From: Citrus sinensis
Lineage: Eukaryota > Streptophyta > Magnoliopsida > Sapindales > Rutaceae
Reading direction: 5' to 3'
Assembly: GCF_022201045.2 (NCBI RefSeq)
Contig: NC_068561.1
Coordinates: 12,487,001-12,551,000, forward strand
Length of the DNA: 64,000 nt
How positions within the stretch are numbered: position 1 is the first letter of the stretch; each line of letters starts with the position of its first letter. Positions 21,850 through 33,999 of the stretch are shown in pieces. The translations under genes and the position numbers were made by a program. The notes below the pieces were generated by a model. That model had not been told where the DNA came from. It saw nothing but the letters and a program-made list of their open reading frames with translations, and did no database searches.

Positions 21850-24800
21850 CCTTGGCAAAGGCTACAATCCTCAAAAGTATTTAAGATGATTTGATCCCAT
21901 TATATGAAGGGCATGATACTACAAAAGAAATCATAGATTTGTTGGAAACTAAATATGGGCCAAAATCTAAAATTTATGTACAACTTCAATTGGCATATTA
22001 ATGGCCTTCGTATGTCTGAAAATAATAGTGTGGCCAATCATATTATAAAATTAGAAATTCTTGCAAAAAATCTTTCTAATGCAGGCCACTCTATTGTAGA
22101 AAAAAGATGCAAGTATCAATCTTTCTCAATAGTTTGCCAAGAATTAGAGATCATGCGGTGACATCTTTGACGTATGAGCAAAAGGAATTCTGCATGAGCA
22201 CTTTACCATATGGAAAAAGTTAGATTGAATAGAAGGAAAGACAAGAATAGTTCTAATAATCTTCTCTTGGCAGAAAGCTCCCACAATAACACAGCCAAAT
22301 CCACAAGCAATAAGTTTAAAAAGAAGAAACACACAACCCAATGGAAGTTTGGACACAGCAAATAGAACAAAAAAAAAGAAAAAAAAGAAATGGGTGTCTC
22401 ATATGTGGAGGTATTGGTCATGCAAAGTAAAATGTCCAAAGTGAATGAAATGCAATAAGAATCACGAGGAAGTTGTTTCGACAGTCTATGAAGCAATCAT
22501 TACTGAATCTAATGGTTGATGGTGGCTGGATTCTGGTGCTGCGAGGCATGTTAGTAATAACAAAGGCCATTTTGTTAAAATTGAAGATAAAGCACTAGGA
22601 GAGCATTGCCTATACATGGGAAATAATACCTATATTGATGTGTTAAGCATAATAGATTATAAAATTTTCTCTAACAATTCCACCATCATATTAAAACATG
22701 TTCTGTTTGCTCCAACAATAAGAAGAAATATGATCTTTGCATCTTTGTTAAAGAAAAAAGATTTTAAGATTAGATTTAAGTTTGGATTTACAACCATAGG
22801 AAAATATGGTCTTGCAATATTAAGGGGAAATAGAATTAATGATATGTATTCTATTGGCTCTATTATTAATAAAATTTATTTTTCTAATGATGTTTATCTG
22901 TTTGATTCTCATGATAATACTTTTCTTTGGCATTTATGATTAGGTCACATAAATAAAAATAAAATGTGAATAATGAGCAACAAAAGAATGCTAGCTGAAG
23001 TAAATATTGATGATTTTAACGTAAGTGAATCATGTGTTAAAGAAAAATTGTCAAGAAAATCTTTTTCAAAACATTGGAAATCATCAAATTTACTTGACAT
23101 AATTCATTTAGATTTATGTGGACCTATGAGAATAAAAACGTATAAAGATATAGAATACTTTATCACATTTATTGATGACTATTCATGATTTAGGCATATA
23201 TACTTGTTAAAACACAAATTTGAGACTTTAAAAAAATTCAAAATATACAAAAAAGAAGTCGAGACTCAATTGGGTCGATCTATTAAAATCTTGAATAACG
23301 ATCGCGGTGGTGAATATGAAGTGTTAAGTCCATTACTTATAGAGTTGGCATCTTATAGTAAGTCTAGTTAAATTGAAATTTTATTTATTGCATATCTTAT
23401 AATAAGGATTAATTTATAAATTTCCTAATTTAGTGAGCAATTTATTAGGAATATTTTTTTGTTTTATTAAATGTCTAATTTAGTAAGTCTATTAATGGCG
23501 GGATTCTATAATTGGCGCATAAGATCTATTTAGAGCAAGAAGTTGGTTCAAACATGAAGTTTATTAAATACTCTAGATATTTCTTGGTAGACAAGTAAGG
23601 TAAGAAGATTAGATTTATTCATATTCAGATTAATAGGAATTATAAGAGAAACGAAACTCGTATTTGGAAAGAATCCAAATATTTTAGGACTTGCAATTTT
23701 TGTGAAACCCTAGTGCCTATATAAAGAGAGGTATTTCATAATTGAAGTTACACAACACAGAGTATAAAGCAAAGAAGCAAAATTCAGTCTCCTCTCTAGA
23801 GTATTCGGATTTGGTGCATAATATTGTGTTTATTTACTTTCTTATCTTCTGCATTCAAAGTCTTGTAACGAGACTATTTTTTTTATCTCTGTAGAAAGTC
23901 TATGAGGATCTTAGATCACTAAATATTGAAAAATTGAAGAATCGCTATTGATTGCTTTGCAAAGTGCCTTGAGAATCGTGAATCAAGAGAAGTAGTAATT
24001 GTTCAAGGAAGCAGATTCAGTTTAAGGTTAAGTAAGCTATATGGTGATAAAATGTAAGTGAGAGTCTTAAGTTTGGTAAATCCGTAAGTTGTAATATCTC
24101 AACTTAGTGAATTATTTTTCATTTGAGCATGACCCTGTGGATGTAAGATTGATTAATTCGAATCACATAAAAATGTGTCATTTAATTTATGTAATTTATT
24201 GTGTTTTAGAAATTTAATATTTTTTATGTGGATGAACAATAACAGTAAACAGTACCGGTGAACAGTAGTAATTATGAATAGTAACTATGAACAACATTTT
24301 CAAAAATTAATTAAGCTGTTAACTCTAAAGTTTTAATTGCCTACATCTATTTGCAATAGATCTAAATTTCAACATAAAGCTTTTGATGATTTCTACGAAC
24401 AGAGTGAGATCATGCATATCTATAGTCTATACAATGCCTTACACTCTAAAATAAAATGGAATTGCTGAAAGAAGAAATTAAACTCTAATAGATATAACGA
24501 GATCTATGATATCTTATCCAGAAATATCTCTTCCATTTTGGGGAGAGGCATTATCTACAGAACATATATGTTAAATAGAGTTTACATAAAAGCTAAGCCT
24601 TTAACACCCTATCAAAATTTGAACAGATACCAAACCTAACTTTTCAAAGTTAAAGATACGGGGATGTAAAGCTCATGCTCTTATTTTTAAACCTCTAAAT
24701 GATAAGATAAGTGCCAAGACAAGGGAATGTAAATTCATTGGTTGACAATAAAGGTGATTATCATTTCTATAATTCAAAAAGTGGACTCATAAAAAGTAGA

Positions 24801-26682
24801 GATGTTGTATTTTTAAAAACTACTAATGTAGTTGTTCCTTTTGAATAGATAAAGCTACTTGAAGATAATGAGTCCTTACCCACTTCACAAATCAAAATCA
24901 ATGATACAGATACTAACATAAAAGATGCAAATAATCCCATCAGTTCTATATAATCAGATGAAAATGATTAGATTAGTGGCAGCAAAAGAAAAAGAGAACC
25001 AATGTAATGATTAAAAGATTATTATATTTTTGCATCTAAAGAAATCAATAAACTATGAAATGATCCCAAAAATTATGAAATCAATAGGTTGTAAAAATAA
25101 TTTTTGCATCTAAAGAAATCAATAAACTATGAAATCAATAAGCCATGAAAGATGAATTAAAATCCATTAAATAAATAAAGTTTGGAAATTAGTTACTTAA
25201 AGGAAGAGAGCCCATAGGTTGTAAATGGGTCCTTAAGAAGAAATTAAAGGCAGATAGAAGTCCAGATAGATATAAGACTAGGCTAGCTAAGGGTTATATC
25301 ACAATTGCTTGGAATAGACTTTGTTGATACTTATTCACCAATTGCAAAATTCACATTAGTTTGAATACTCATGGCAATTGTTGCAAGAATAGATTTTGAA
25401 TTACATCAACTATATGTAAAAGCAGCATTTTTAAATGGCAAATTAAAAGAAGATATTTATATGTCTTAACGAGAAAGTTTTGGGTTAAAGGACGTGAAGA
25501 CAATTTCTATAAGTTGAAGAGGTCTTTACATGGACTTAAACAATCGTCTAAACAATTGATATTTAAAATTCCATCAAGTGATCCTGGTTTTAGGCTATCA
25601 AGTGAATCTATTGGATCATTGTGTTTACAGCTAGAATTGATAAGATAAATTATCTATACTACCATTATATGTAGATGATATATTATCGGCTAATAATATA
25701 TATATATGATATATTATTGGTTGGTAGCTGTATGGATATGATTAATGAGACAAAATCTTATCTAAATACAAAGTTCGAAATGAAAGATATGAGTTAAGCA
25801 TCCTATGTTCTAGGAGTTAAAATTTCTACAGATTCAAAGATGCTATATCTAGATCAAGAAAATTATCGAGATAAAGTACTCAAGTGATTCAATATGAGAA
25901 ATTATAAACTAGCTAGTAGACCTGTACGTAAGGCAACAATTATCCATAAGAAATTATGCTTGACAAATAAAATTGAAATAAAAGCAATGGAAAATGTACC
26001 TTATGCCCAAGTTATTGGAAGTCTTATGCATGTAATAACCAGTACTAGACCAGATAAATCACATGCGGTGAGAGCTGTTTTTAGGTATAATCAAGTCAAG
26101 GGGAAGCACATTGGCGAGCAGTTAAAAGTATTATGAGGTACCTGAAAGGGACTAATGGTATGAAATTATGTTTTGGCTTAAATGATTTATAACTTGTAGG
26201 CTATTGTGATGCAAATTTTGCAGGTGCCATAGATGATAGAAAGTCAATAGGTGGTAATGTATTATGTCTAGTGGAACAGTTGTTTCTTGGCTAACTAAAA
26301 AAAAGCTTGCATGGCAAAGTCAACAATGGATGCAGAACACATTTCTTATAGCATGGCAGTTAGCATTGTTGTATGGGCTAGAAGGTTCATTGATAATCTA
26401 CAACTAGAGTTATCTGAAGAACCTATCAATTTGTTTTGCAATAACAAGTCTACCATATTTTTAGTTAAAAATGGAGCAAATAGCTCAATAGGCAAACACA
26501 TCAATATAAATTATCACTATATGCAGGATATAGTGGAGAGAAGAGAAATAAAAGTTGACCATGTTCCCTCTGGTAAGATGGTAGCTAATCCCATGACCAA
26601 GGGATTATCTATGGAAAAGTTCAAAGAGAATGTGACTACTACAAGTTTAAGAATCATCTGGATATGTAGTCATAACATGTAG
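21850..26682 (+). pseudogene. Decayed copia gag-pol with nested solo LTR
   Basis: Fragments in order: gag (LLETKYGPKSK at about 21940 and SENNSVANHIIKLEILAK), a CCHC-like knuckle (about 22390-22440), protease with WWLDSGAARHVSNN (22520-22560), GAG-pre-integrase with FLWHL (22920), integrase up to NDRGGEYE (23300) and again from 24375, reverse transcriptase (EPIGCKWVLKKKLKAD at 25210; the YVDD region at 25660 is broken) and RNase H (STMDAEHISYSMAV, 26310-26682, with CNNKSTIFL). At least a dozen stops and shifts occur. The integrase break at 23321/24375 is caused by the inserted LTR. Confidence 0.85.
23322..24374 (+). repeat. Solo LTR inserted in the copia integrase
   Basis: 1053 bp with TG...CA ends (TGTTAAGTCC and ATTTCAACA), flanked by TGAAG (23317-23321) and TAAAG (24375-24379), a 5-bp duplication with one mismatch. 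It contains a TATA box (CCTATATAAAGAG at about 23720). Integrase coding sequence continues in frame across the two borders. No internal domain or second LTR is present, so it is a solo LTR. It is unlike the other LTRs in this window. Confidence 0.85.
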
Positions 26683-27062
26683 TATGAGGGTATCATTGAA
26701 AAATTCTCAAGGACGCTAGGGAAAGTAATCGATACACTCTATCTAATTCACACATTGGTCAAATGAAAGATAGAAAAAACTATGCGAGGAAACAAGGTTA
26801 TAATAGGTCATTTTGTCTGTAAAGTTTATTTAGAGGCATGAAAGATGAATTTATGTAACACTAGACGTTTAGTGTAAAGTCATTAAATAAAACTAGGTAA
26901 GGACAGGTTATTCATAGTTTAGAATCCTGGTGCCATTTTACTTTTGTAAAATGAAAATACCTTTACTTTTATAGTTTGGTCTTGGTATGATATATAATGA
27001 TCAATGAGAATGTGCACACGAAAAATTATAATCATCTAAAGAATATAAACTACGTCATTTGA

Positions 27063-27074
27063 TCAAGTGGGAGA
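27063..27074 (+). promoter_or_regulatory. Polypurine tract of the second copia element
   Basis: The tract TCAAGTGGGAGA lies directly before the TGTTAATG start of the 3' LTR. Confidence 0.75.
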
Positions 27075-27380
27075 TGTTAATGTATGTGTGATCAAGTGGT
27101 AACATGCAGAAATCATGGTTTATATAATATATCAAATATACATGCCATATAATATGATAAAAGGGGGTGTCTCTTGCAAGAGACATATCCTCACATGTTT
27201 CAATTTGAACACATAACTTCCAAACGGTTAGTGGTTGCCTATATAAAAGAATGGCTACATCATAAATATTTAATTTTCCAAGGCACTTTTAAACTTTAAG
27301 CGTTTAACTTATAGTGTGTACTTGGGGTTCTGCATGTAACCACTAGTCTCACAGTGGTGTATATCAATCAATAAAATCCA
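27075..27380 (+). repeat. 3' LTR of the second copia element
   Basis: 306 bp, TGTTAATG...AAAATCCA, directly after the polypurine tract. It aligns with the partial 5' LTR at 19645-19835 over its last 190 bp, including TGTAACCA and CTCACAGTGGTGTAT. Confidence 0.88.
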
Positions 27381-28022
27381 TCAATTTTATCTCATGCTAA
27401 CTAACATATTCAGTATTTTTTGGTTTTTCTTGTTCTAATGGAAGTAATTTGAAATTTTGTTTTTTGTTTGATGATAGAAACACTTCCTTTCTTTTTCTTC
27501 ATTTTTTTTTCATTAGTCAATATTGAAAATGAAACCTTGATATGACAATACAACCTAAGAAAAAAAAAATAAAAACAAAAATTATAAGTCTATAGGGTCT
27601 TGGTGAGTTATCAGATTAAACATTCTCTATCCGGTAGATAAAATCAATTTTATCAGTGTGTCTCGAGTTGCTAAATTTAGAAAGACACCCTGTGATGCCG
27701 TATTAGTTTCTTAGTAATTAGTTATATTATTAGAACAAGTGAAATGCAAAGATAAAATAATTACTCACAAGGGGAAATATAAATAAATTATGGTATGATC
27801 AGATGCATTCTAAAAATTAAATAAATTATGGCATGATTAGATGCATTCTAAAAGATACTCAAAACATACTTTTACTTGTACACTCTTTAATAAATTTGAA
27901 AAAACTAAATTTTACTTTATACACCGTTACAAAAATTAAAGTGCTATTTGAATATTTTAAGAAAAATAATGGTAGTTTTTTGTGTGTCTCGTCGTATACT
28001 TTGAAGAAAATGAGAAAAGAAA
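27381..28022. other. AT-rich spacer, nothing recognised
   Basis: Between two LTRs. A 25-bp near-direct repeat (AAATTATGG.ATGAT.AGATGC) occurs at about 27785-27850. No coding domain is seen. Confidence 0.5.
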
Positions 28023-28375
28023 TGTTTGGTTTGAGAGAAAATCTAAGAGAAAATATTTTTCTGATTTCCAGAACTTTCATTCCATAACGAAAATGATTAC
28101 ATCACAAGTATTTATACTCACTAATCAATAACAATCTATAACTATCTAACAATTAAATCCAGCTAATCATTTGTTCAGTACATATTGTGTGTGTTATAAC
28201 AAACTTTAACTAATGGTGTGTGTTATAACAAACTTTAACTAATTGTGCTGAGCTGGCAGTTTGGACTGTTGCGTTGCTTAATAGCTTATGATGATTTGAC
28301 TTGAGTTGACTCAAACTCTGTTTTCTCATGCTCTGCATAATGTGCTGCCTTAAACATACTTAAGAGGCTATGACA
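28023..28375 (-). repeat. Probable solo copia LTR, minus orientation
   Basis: On the minus strand it starts TGTCATAG and ends CCAAACA. It has a TATAAATA box then TGATGTAATCATTTT and a CT-rich tract, the same order as in the LTR at 10245-10527, so it belongs to a related family. It contains a tandem duplication of a roughly 29-bp unit at about 28187-28243. The flanks (AGAAA and TCTAA) do not form a clear duplication, so the ends are approximate. Confidence 0.5.
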
Positions 28376-28638
28376 TCTAAATGGCTACGAGTGCGAAGAA
28401 AATAAAACTATCATACATCTCTGGTAAAATACCGCAGCAATAGTTGTATAGTTTATTAAAGAATTTCACAACATTTTTTATCATTCGCTCAATCGATTTG
28501 TAGGTGAATTACAGTTATTATCCATGAGAAGAAGTTAATTGTGAAACAACATGACTATTAATATTCCACAATTACGACTCATGGAGCCTCCTTGCATCAG
28601 TGCTTGCTAAATCCCTGCGTTGTTTTTCATCGTACTCG
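28376..28638. other. 3' flank of the subtilase gene
   Basis: Spacer downstream of the minus-strand subtilase stop; the nearest 150 bp are its likely 3' UTR. Nothing else is seen. Confidence 0.5.
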
Positions 28639-30876
28639 TCATTCAAAACCGATAGCAATAGGGCTTCTCACAGTGTGCGTAGCGGAAACCCAACTCAGAT
28701 ATCCTTGGACACAAGATGCATTAGAGATTTGATCTCTAATAAATGTCACAGAGTACGTTGCCTTCTGATTCTTTTCTGTGAAAGATATCTTATCAGGTTG
28801 TACAATAATCTTTACTCCTTCTGGCACAATGATATGATGAGTGTAGAATGAGTTATCCTGGCCAACGTTTGTGACGGTTCTATTATATGTCTGAGGACTT
28901 GACCCCAATTTGACGGAAAATGAAGGATAATTTAGCTCTGCTTCAGCTATACTTGACACTTTTGAGCATTGCACATCATGATCCACAATTCCTTCTATCT
29001 GTTGATCTGTGTAATTCTTGCCACATAAATAACGAACGTAATCATCATGGCTGATGTCGTAAACAAGTCCAGGATCATTTGCTTTTGATGGGTTAACATG
29101 GCCCGCACCAACAGCAAACAGATCAGCTGGAAGAAGATGGTGATTCATAATTGGCTTGCCTTCAAGGTTTACTATATCAGCAGTAGTCATGATAGCAGAT
29201 TTTATAGCCGCGGGCGACCAGTCAGGATGGGCGCTTTTAAGCAAAGCTGCAATACCGCTAAGATGCGGGCAAGACATTGATGTCCCCGAAATCATGGTAA
29301 ATGTGGATTTTGTGTTTGTTATGTTTTCTTCAGAAAATGGCCATGCAGCTAGAATGCTCACACCGGGTCCAATAATGTCTGGCTTTAAGATTCCAGGGCT
29401 TGCTTTGTTAGGTCCCCTTGAGGAGAAAACGGCAACTTCAGGAGCAGATTTCTTGCCGATTACAGTTCCTTTAAATACAATTGAAGCAGTTGGTGATGAC
29501 GTTGAATTTATATAGGCTTTAATTCTCTCCCCCGCAGCATAACTTACATACACTGCTGGAAGTACATGATTATCGGCTACAGTACCATAATCAAATAATT
29601 CGTCATTCATTAAAATCATGGCAGCACCACCAGCATCCTTGACATCCTTTCCCTTTCGAATTCTTTGTGTACCTCCGCCTCTCTGGCATAGCACTACTTT
29701 GCCTTTGACATCAATACTTTTTAGAGTTTCGGGTAAGCAGAATGCTGCTGAAGAATTCTTCACGCCAGGATAAACAAGAGGCAATTGCTTAGAGGGGAAA
29801 TCTTTCGGCTGGAAAATGGTTTCACCGTCATAAGTTTCTTGATTTCCTAGCTGTGTCAATGCAACTATGCTTCTGTCAATGGTGCTTGCTCCAACTGTAA
29901 GCATCCATGGAGCCTCATTAGCTAATGTACTGGAATTTGGTCCCGAATTACCTGCCGAACAACTCACAAGAATTCCTTTCTGAGTAGCAGTAAATGCTGC
30001 TGTTGCCATTGCATCAGCAAAGAATGGCAAGGAAGGAGATCCCAGTGAAATCGAGAGCACGTCAACACCTTCTTCCACAGCAGCGTCAATTGCAGCATTA
30101 ACTATACTTTCAGGACAGCCAAGGTCTGTTTCACAGACTTTATATATTGCCAAGTGAGCTAAAGGTGCCATGCCTGCTGCGGTGCCGTTGGCCTGACCAA
30201 ACAGATTGGCACCATTCACAAAATTCCCAGCGGCCGTGCTTGCGGTGTGAGTTCCATGCCCGTCATTATCTATTGGTGGCTCACTTTTGTTAAGGAAATT
30301 TCTTGCCCCAATTATTTTGTTATTACAATTCGCCCCTTCAAGTTCACATTTGCCTTTCCACTTTGCAGGCGGTGGAGGCATGCCTTCATCACTAAATGAA
30401 GGGTGACCAGGTGTTATTCCCATGTCCAAAACTCCAATAATAACTCCTTTTCCGAGATTTGAATCTTTCCAAAATCCTGAATTCTGATGCAAGCCCAAGA
30501 AGTTAGGACTGTGCGTGGTCTGTGGTTCTAATATATTCTCAACACGGGCTGATATAAAACCACTCTTTGTTTCCATGGCCTTTACTTCCTCTGCTGTCAA
30601 CCTCGCAGCAAAACCTGAAATCACATTCCTGTAGCCGTACACCATCCGTGATCGATGATGAGCATCAATTGATTTTGAGATGTTATCAGGCAAGAATGTC
30701 CGATACCAGTTGTCTAAGTCTAATTTAATGGAAAAGTTACCCTCCTGTTTTGGCTTTCGCACGTGAACAATGTAGGTCTGTAAGCCATTTGCATCATTCT
30801 CAATTCCATTGCTGGTCACCGCAATTGTTGGGGAGAAACTTAATATATAAACGAGACTAATTAAAATGGCAGCCAT
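28639..30876 (-). CDS. Secreted subtilisin-like serine protease (SBT1 type)
   Basis: Intronless, 745 residues from the Met of [16 protein letters not shown], which opens a clear signal peptide. Then comes an I9 inhibitor prodomain (TYIVHVRKP to about residue 120) and the S8 catalytic domain: Asp about 151 in [13 protein letters not shown], His about 207 in DGHGTHTAS, the oxyanion Asn in SAGNSGPN and Ser about 530 in [15 protein letters not shown] domain is inserted between His and Ser, and a fibronectin-III-like end ([15 protein letters not shown]) follows. All catalytic residues are present and length is normal for plant subtilases. The open frame extends 62 codons further upstream (to 31062), but that segment is not family-like and the TATA-like sequence at about 30965-30980 favours the later Met. 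It acts in the apoplast; the substrate cannot be told. Confidence 0.93.
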   Translation of the reverse strand: MAAILISLVYILSFSPTIAVTSNGIENDANGLQTYIVHVRKPKQEGNFSIKLDLDNWYRTFLPDNISKSIDAHHRSRMVYGYRNVISGFAARLTAEEVKAMETKSGFISARVENILEPQTTHSPNFLGLHQNSGFWKDSNLGKGVIIGVLDMGITPGHPSFSDEGMPPPPAKWKGKCELEGANCNNKIIGARNFLNKSEPPIDNDGHGTHTASTAAGNFVNGANLFGQANGTAAGMAPLAHLAIYKVCETDLGCPESIVNAAIDAAVEEGVDVLSISLGSPSLPFFADAMATAAFTATQKGILVSCSAGNSGPNSSTLANEAPWMLTVGASTIDRSIVALTQLGNQETYDGETIFQPKDFPSKQLPLVYPGVKNSSAAFCLPETLKSIDVKGKVVLCQRGGGTQRIRKGKDVKDAGGAAMILMNDELFDYGTVADNHVLPAVYVSYAAGERIKAYINSTSSPTASIVFKGTVIGKKSAPEVAVFSSRGPNKASPGILKPDIIGPGVSILAAWPFSEENITNTKSTFTMISGTSMSCPHLSGIAALLKSAHPDWSPAAIKSAIMTTADIVNLEGKPIMNHHLLPADLFAVGAGHVNPSKANDPGLVYDISHDDYVRYLCGKNYTDQQIEGIVDHDVQCSKVSSIAEAELNYPSFSVKLGSSPQTYNRTVTNVGQDNSFYTHHIIVPEGVKIIVQPDKISFTEKNQKATYSVTFIRDQISNASCVQGYLSWVSATHTVRSPIAIGFE

Positions 30877-32089
30877 GTTTAACACCTTACCACTCTTATT
30901 CTCAATGAAACAAGAATTGGAAAGTGTTGATGTTTTGAGATGATGCATGAACCCCAGGCACATATGATATATGTAGTATAAAGAATAGAAAAAGTTGAGT
31001 TCACAAACAATATGAACGGCCTGCCTTAACAAAAATCTAGTAACAAAACTGTGAATGGACATAAAATATTGGATTATTTATCTGTTATCAGACCTTTTGA
31101 ACTAATTATGTATGGGCTAGATGTAGAGAAGATAACGAATTTTCATTGGAACTTTTTAATACCCACTATCTAATGCAGTTGATAACAGTAAACAAACTAC
31201 ATAAAATAACGTCATGTTACACTAAATTTGGAGAACAAAATTCGCTATCAGTTTAATTCACTTTATATGCAAATACAATTAATAAATAGAAAATGATTTT
31301 TTTCCTTCTTTTCTTTTCGACATTTTTATCATTTTATTGTTACAATCTCAATCCCATCATATTTTTATCATTTTCTTTGTTTCTCTTGATGTACATAGTC
31401 ACATTTTTACAATAGCTTATAAGGACTAAGGTTGAATTGGATCTTATCTTTTATTTTTACAATAAAAAAAATCATATGGAGACAATTAATCAAATAAGGG
31501 CTTCAAATAATTAATATAAAAGAAAAGCTTTGATATTTTTTTCTAGACAATGATTTTTAATAAAATTTCTCCTATATACTAAAGAATATTAAGTAATTTA
31601 CTCAAGGTATAATGTCAGAGTTCTAGTTTTACAGCAGCCATGGGCGACGGTTGAAAAGTCCACAATTAGTCATCAACTTTCTTCCCTTCCCGTCCAACGC
31701 GATCACGCCACGTGATCCATTTTTAATTCTGACGTGACGTGCCAAGATCTTTCAAAACAATTCGTAATGCGCACCCCGCGTCTGCCAGACGCCACCATCG
31801 CCATCAACGCGCAGCGCGAACCGGTCAGCTCCCTCTTCTTTCCTTGCCTCCCCCTCTCATCTCACGCAAAAACGATAAATAAATAAATAAATAAGAAAAA
31901 GAAAAGAACCGCCAAAGCCTTCTTGCAAATTTCAGTAAGTTAATGAAACACGGCGAGGGGAGAGGTGTGTAGTAGGCACTGGGCACTCCTGTCCATAACT
32001 CGTGATCGATCCGAAGTCAGCTCGTGATCTCTAATCTCATCTTCGTCAATTAAAATTAAATCAGTCAATCATTTAAAAATCAGCGCGCT
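30877..32089. other. Divergent intergenic region holding two promoters
   Basis: Lies between the minus-strand subtilase and the plus-strand membrane-protein gene. The left 700 bp are AT-rich; the right 450 bp are richer in GC and form the promoter and 5' UTR of the latter gene. No coding domain is seen. Confidence 0.65.
31709..31740 (+). promoter_or_regulatory. G-box and TGACGT motifs in a promoter
   Basis: CACGTG at 31709-31714 and a double TGACGT/GACGTG stretch at 31730-31740 lie about 350-380 bp upstream of the ATG at 32090. These are known binding cores for plant bZIP and bHLH factors. Regulation is inferred from the motifs alone. Confidence 0.4.
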
Positions 32090-33198
32090 ATGTCGCTTCG
32101 GTGTCGTCGGCTGAGCTCGCGCGTTTCTTGTGTATTCCTCGCGCTTTGCATGTTCCTCAACAGCTTGCCAGGTAAAATTTAATTTTTTTTTCTCGAGAAA
32201 CAAACAGATGATTATAATAAATTTCCGTTTAATTTTGAAAAAAGAATTTGGATTACCTAGCTCGAAAGATTTGTTGAAATTCGATTCGTCAATTATGTTG
32301 TGGCAGGATTGGTATTAGCGGCAGTTGTAACATTGGATTCGATAAAAATATATAAAACACACGAGTGGTTAGATAATAAACCGACAGTTTATTTCAAGTG
32401 TCAAGGGGAGAACAAGAAGATTCTACCAGATGTCAAGGAGAAAAATACAACCTATGTTTTCAAAGGCGAAGAATCTTGGCAGGTTCATATAGCTCTAAGT
32501 ATAAGACTTGCTTTGTTGTTTGTGATTATATAAAGCTTGCTGGAAATAGTGAAAACCTGTTGTTAGGATTGGCAATAAGATTCTGAAATTGCATTTTTTT
32601 TTTTTTTTGGGTGTATCCAGCCTCTGACGGAATTTCTGGGGACAAAATGCAAGCGATGTGGGTTGTATGAGGAGGACACGTTTAATTCAGATGATGTGTT
32701 TGATGAATGGGAGTTTTGTCCTGGTGATTTTGCAGATAATGATGGGAAATATATTCGAAAAACAAAGAAGGAATTCGATGCTACTTTTCTGTGTCCCAAG
32801 TGCAAGTCTGGAAGAACTGGTGAGTCTACTGTTATTTGAATTTAGTAAATTCTCTAGTAGATCCTTATATTGGATATACATTTGCATGTGATATTCAATC
32901 CATTGTTTTAACTTTAAAACGATGATTTATTTTGTCCAGATCATAATCATTGACGTGTTTTTAAGTGTTTGTAAATTCTAATTCAGAGTCGGACACACAT
33001 GTTGGAAGGAAGGGAATGCATGTAGCTATAATTGTATTGATCAGCTTACTGGCTTCAATTGTTACTGCAATTGTGTTGGTGGCAGCATACAAGTACTGGC
33101 AGAAGAAGAAGAGGCAACAGGATCAGGCTCGTTTTCTAAAGCTATTTGAAGATGGGGATGAGATTGAGGATGAATTAGGCCTTGGTACTGTAATATGA
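32090..33198 (+). CDS. Single-pass membrane protein with two CxxC pairs, function unknown
   Basis: Four exons, 32090-32171, 32307-32482, 32621-32819 and 32987-33198, GT-AG and in frame, give 222 residues. The first 33 residues form a signal peptide (CVFLALCMFLNSLPGLVLAA). The lumenal or outer part has CKRC (about residue 95) and CPKC (about residue 146), which could bind a metal or form disulfides. A hydrophobic span (HVAIIVLISLLASIVTAIVL) lies at about 163-182 and is followed by a basic KKKRQQ and an acidic tail ending ELGLGTVI. This layout predicts a type I membrane protein with a short cytosolic tail. It resembles an uncharacterised plant-conserved transmembrane family. No function is claimed. 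Confidence 0.87.
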
Positions 33199-33999
33199 TG
33201 AATGATTACAACTTGGATACCTCTTGTATAGTGAGTTGCTTTTACACAAATTTTGCTCATGAGATAAAAATAGGAAAGATATATCTTTTATGTGAAATTC
33301 TAGACTCCACAATGCATGTTATGACCATGTTTTTCTAAGATCGCAAGAGATGTGCTCTTTTTACTAGCCAACATGTATCATCTATCTAGGGCTTTGACTT
33401 GGCAGCATGAGCACTTGGCACGTTCTGGCTTGATGATTTAAAATCACCAGGGTGATACTGCAGGTGAATGTGCAGAGTGTATTCACTGGTGGTGATACTG
33501 GTGAATTCAATTTAGGAATAGAAACTACCGAAAATAGATATGAGGTTAAACATTAGAAGCAAAATGAACCTGATAGATGAATTGCAAGATTATAGTAGTA
33601 AACTGAATTATAGCATGTTGTACAGAATTATCAAGCTCTATTATAAACTACTGACTACAGAAATTGATATTAAGACTGTGCGCGTCTATAATAGAATTTT
33701 GAGAGTTCAACAAAGTTAGAGCTGGAGCTCCTTCTGTTACGGAAGAGAACTTCTATGCTTATAAAGAGCTACCACTTGACCCAGGTGATTAATTTATGTG
33801 ACAAGGAAAGCAAGTTGTGGAACTTTGCTTTTGGAATAAACATTACAAGTAAAAAGAGGTCCAGCCTCCAGAACAACATTCCTGGACCATTATTATTACT
33901 GACATTTGTTAAAAATGCATTCCTGGGTTTATTCTTTAAAACTGCTGGTGTGTTCCTCCAAGAGCTTCCAGAATTTTGCTACCTCTGGTGATCAGTTTA
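33199..33999. other. Spacer between convergent genes
   Basis: Holds the likely 3' UTRs of the plus-strand membrane-protein gene and the minus-strand ORF ending at 34000. No domain, repeat or mobile element is recognised. Confidence 0.5.

Larger units (their letters stand above)
19645..27380 (+). mobile_element. Second, older Ty1/copia element with partial 5' LTR
   Basis: Layout: partial 5' LTR (19645-19835), primer-binding site, leader with a nested hAT-like element, decayed gag, protease, integrase with a nested solo LTR, reverse transcriptase, RNase H, polypurine tract and 3' LTR (27075-27380). The two LTRs share long blocks such as GTGTACTTGGGGTTCTGCAT and CAGTGGTGTATATCAATCAA. The first 120 bp of the 5' LTR are absent where the SIRE-type element ends, so the latter may have landed in it or a deletion joined them. 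Many stops show it is old and inactive. Confidence 0.85.

Noticed and set aside
27785..27850. Short near-direct repeat as a CRISPR-like or transposon signature
   Set aside because: Only two copies with no ends or spacers; ordinary local duplication.
30877..31062. The 62-codon upstream extension of the subtilase frame as part of the protein
   Set aside because: It is not subtilase-like, lies before a good signal peptide start at 30876, and overlaps a TATA-like sequence.
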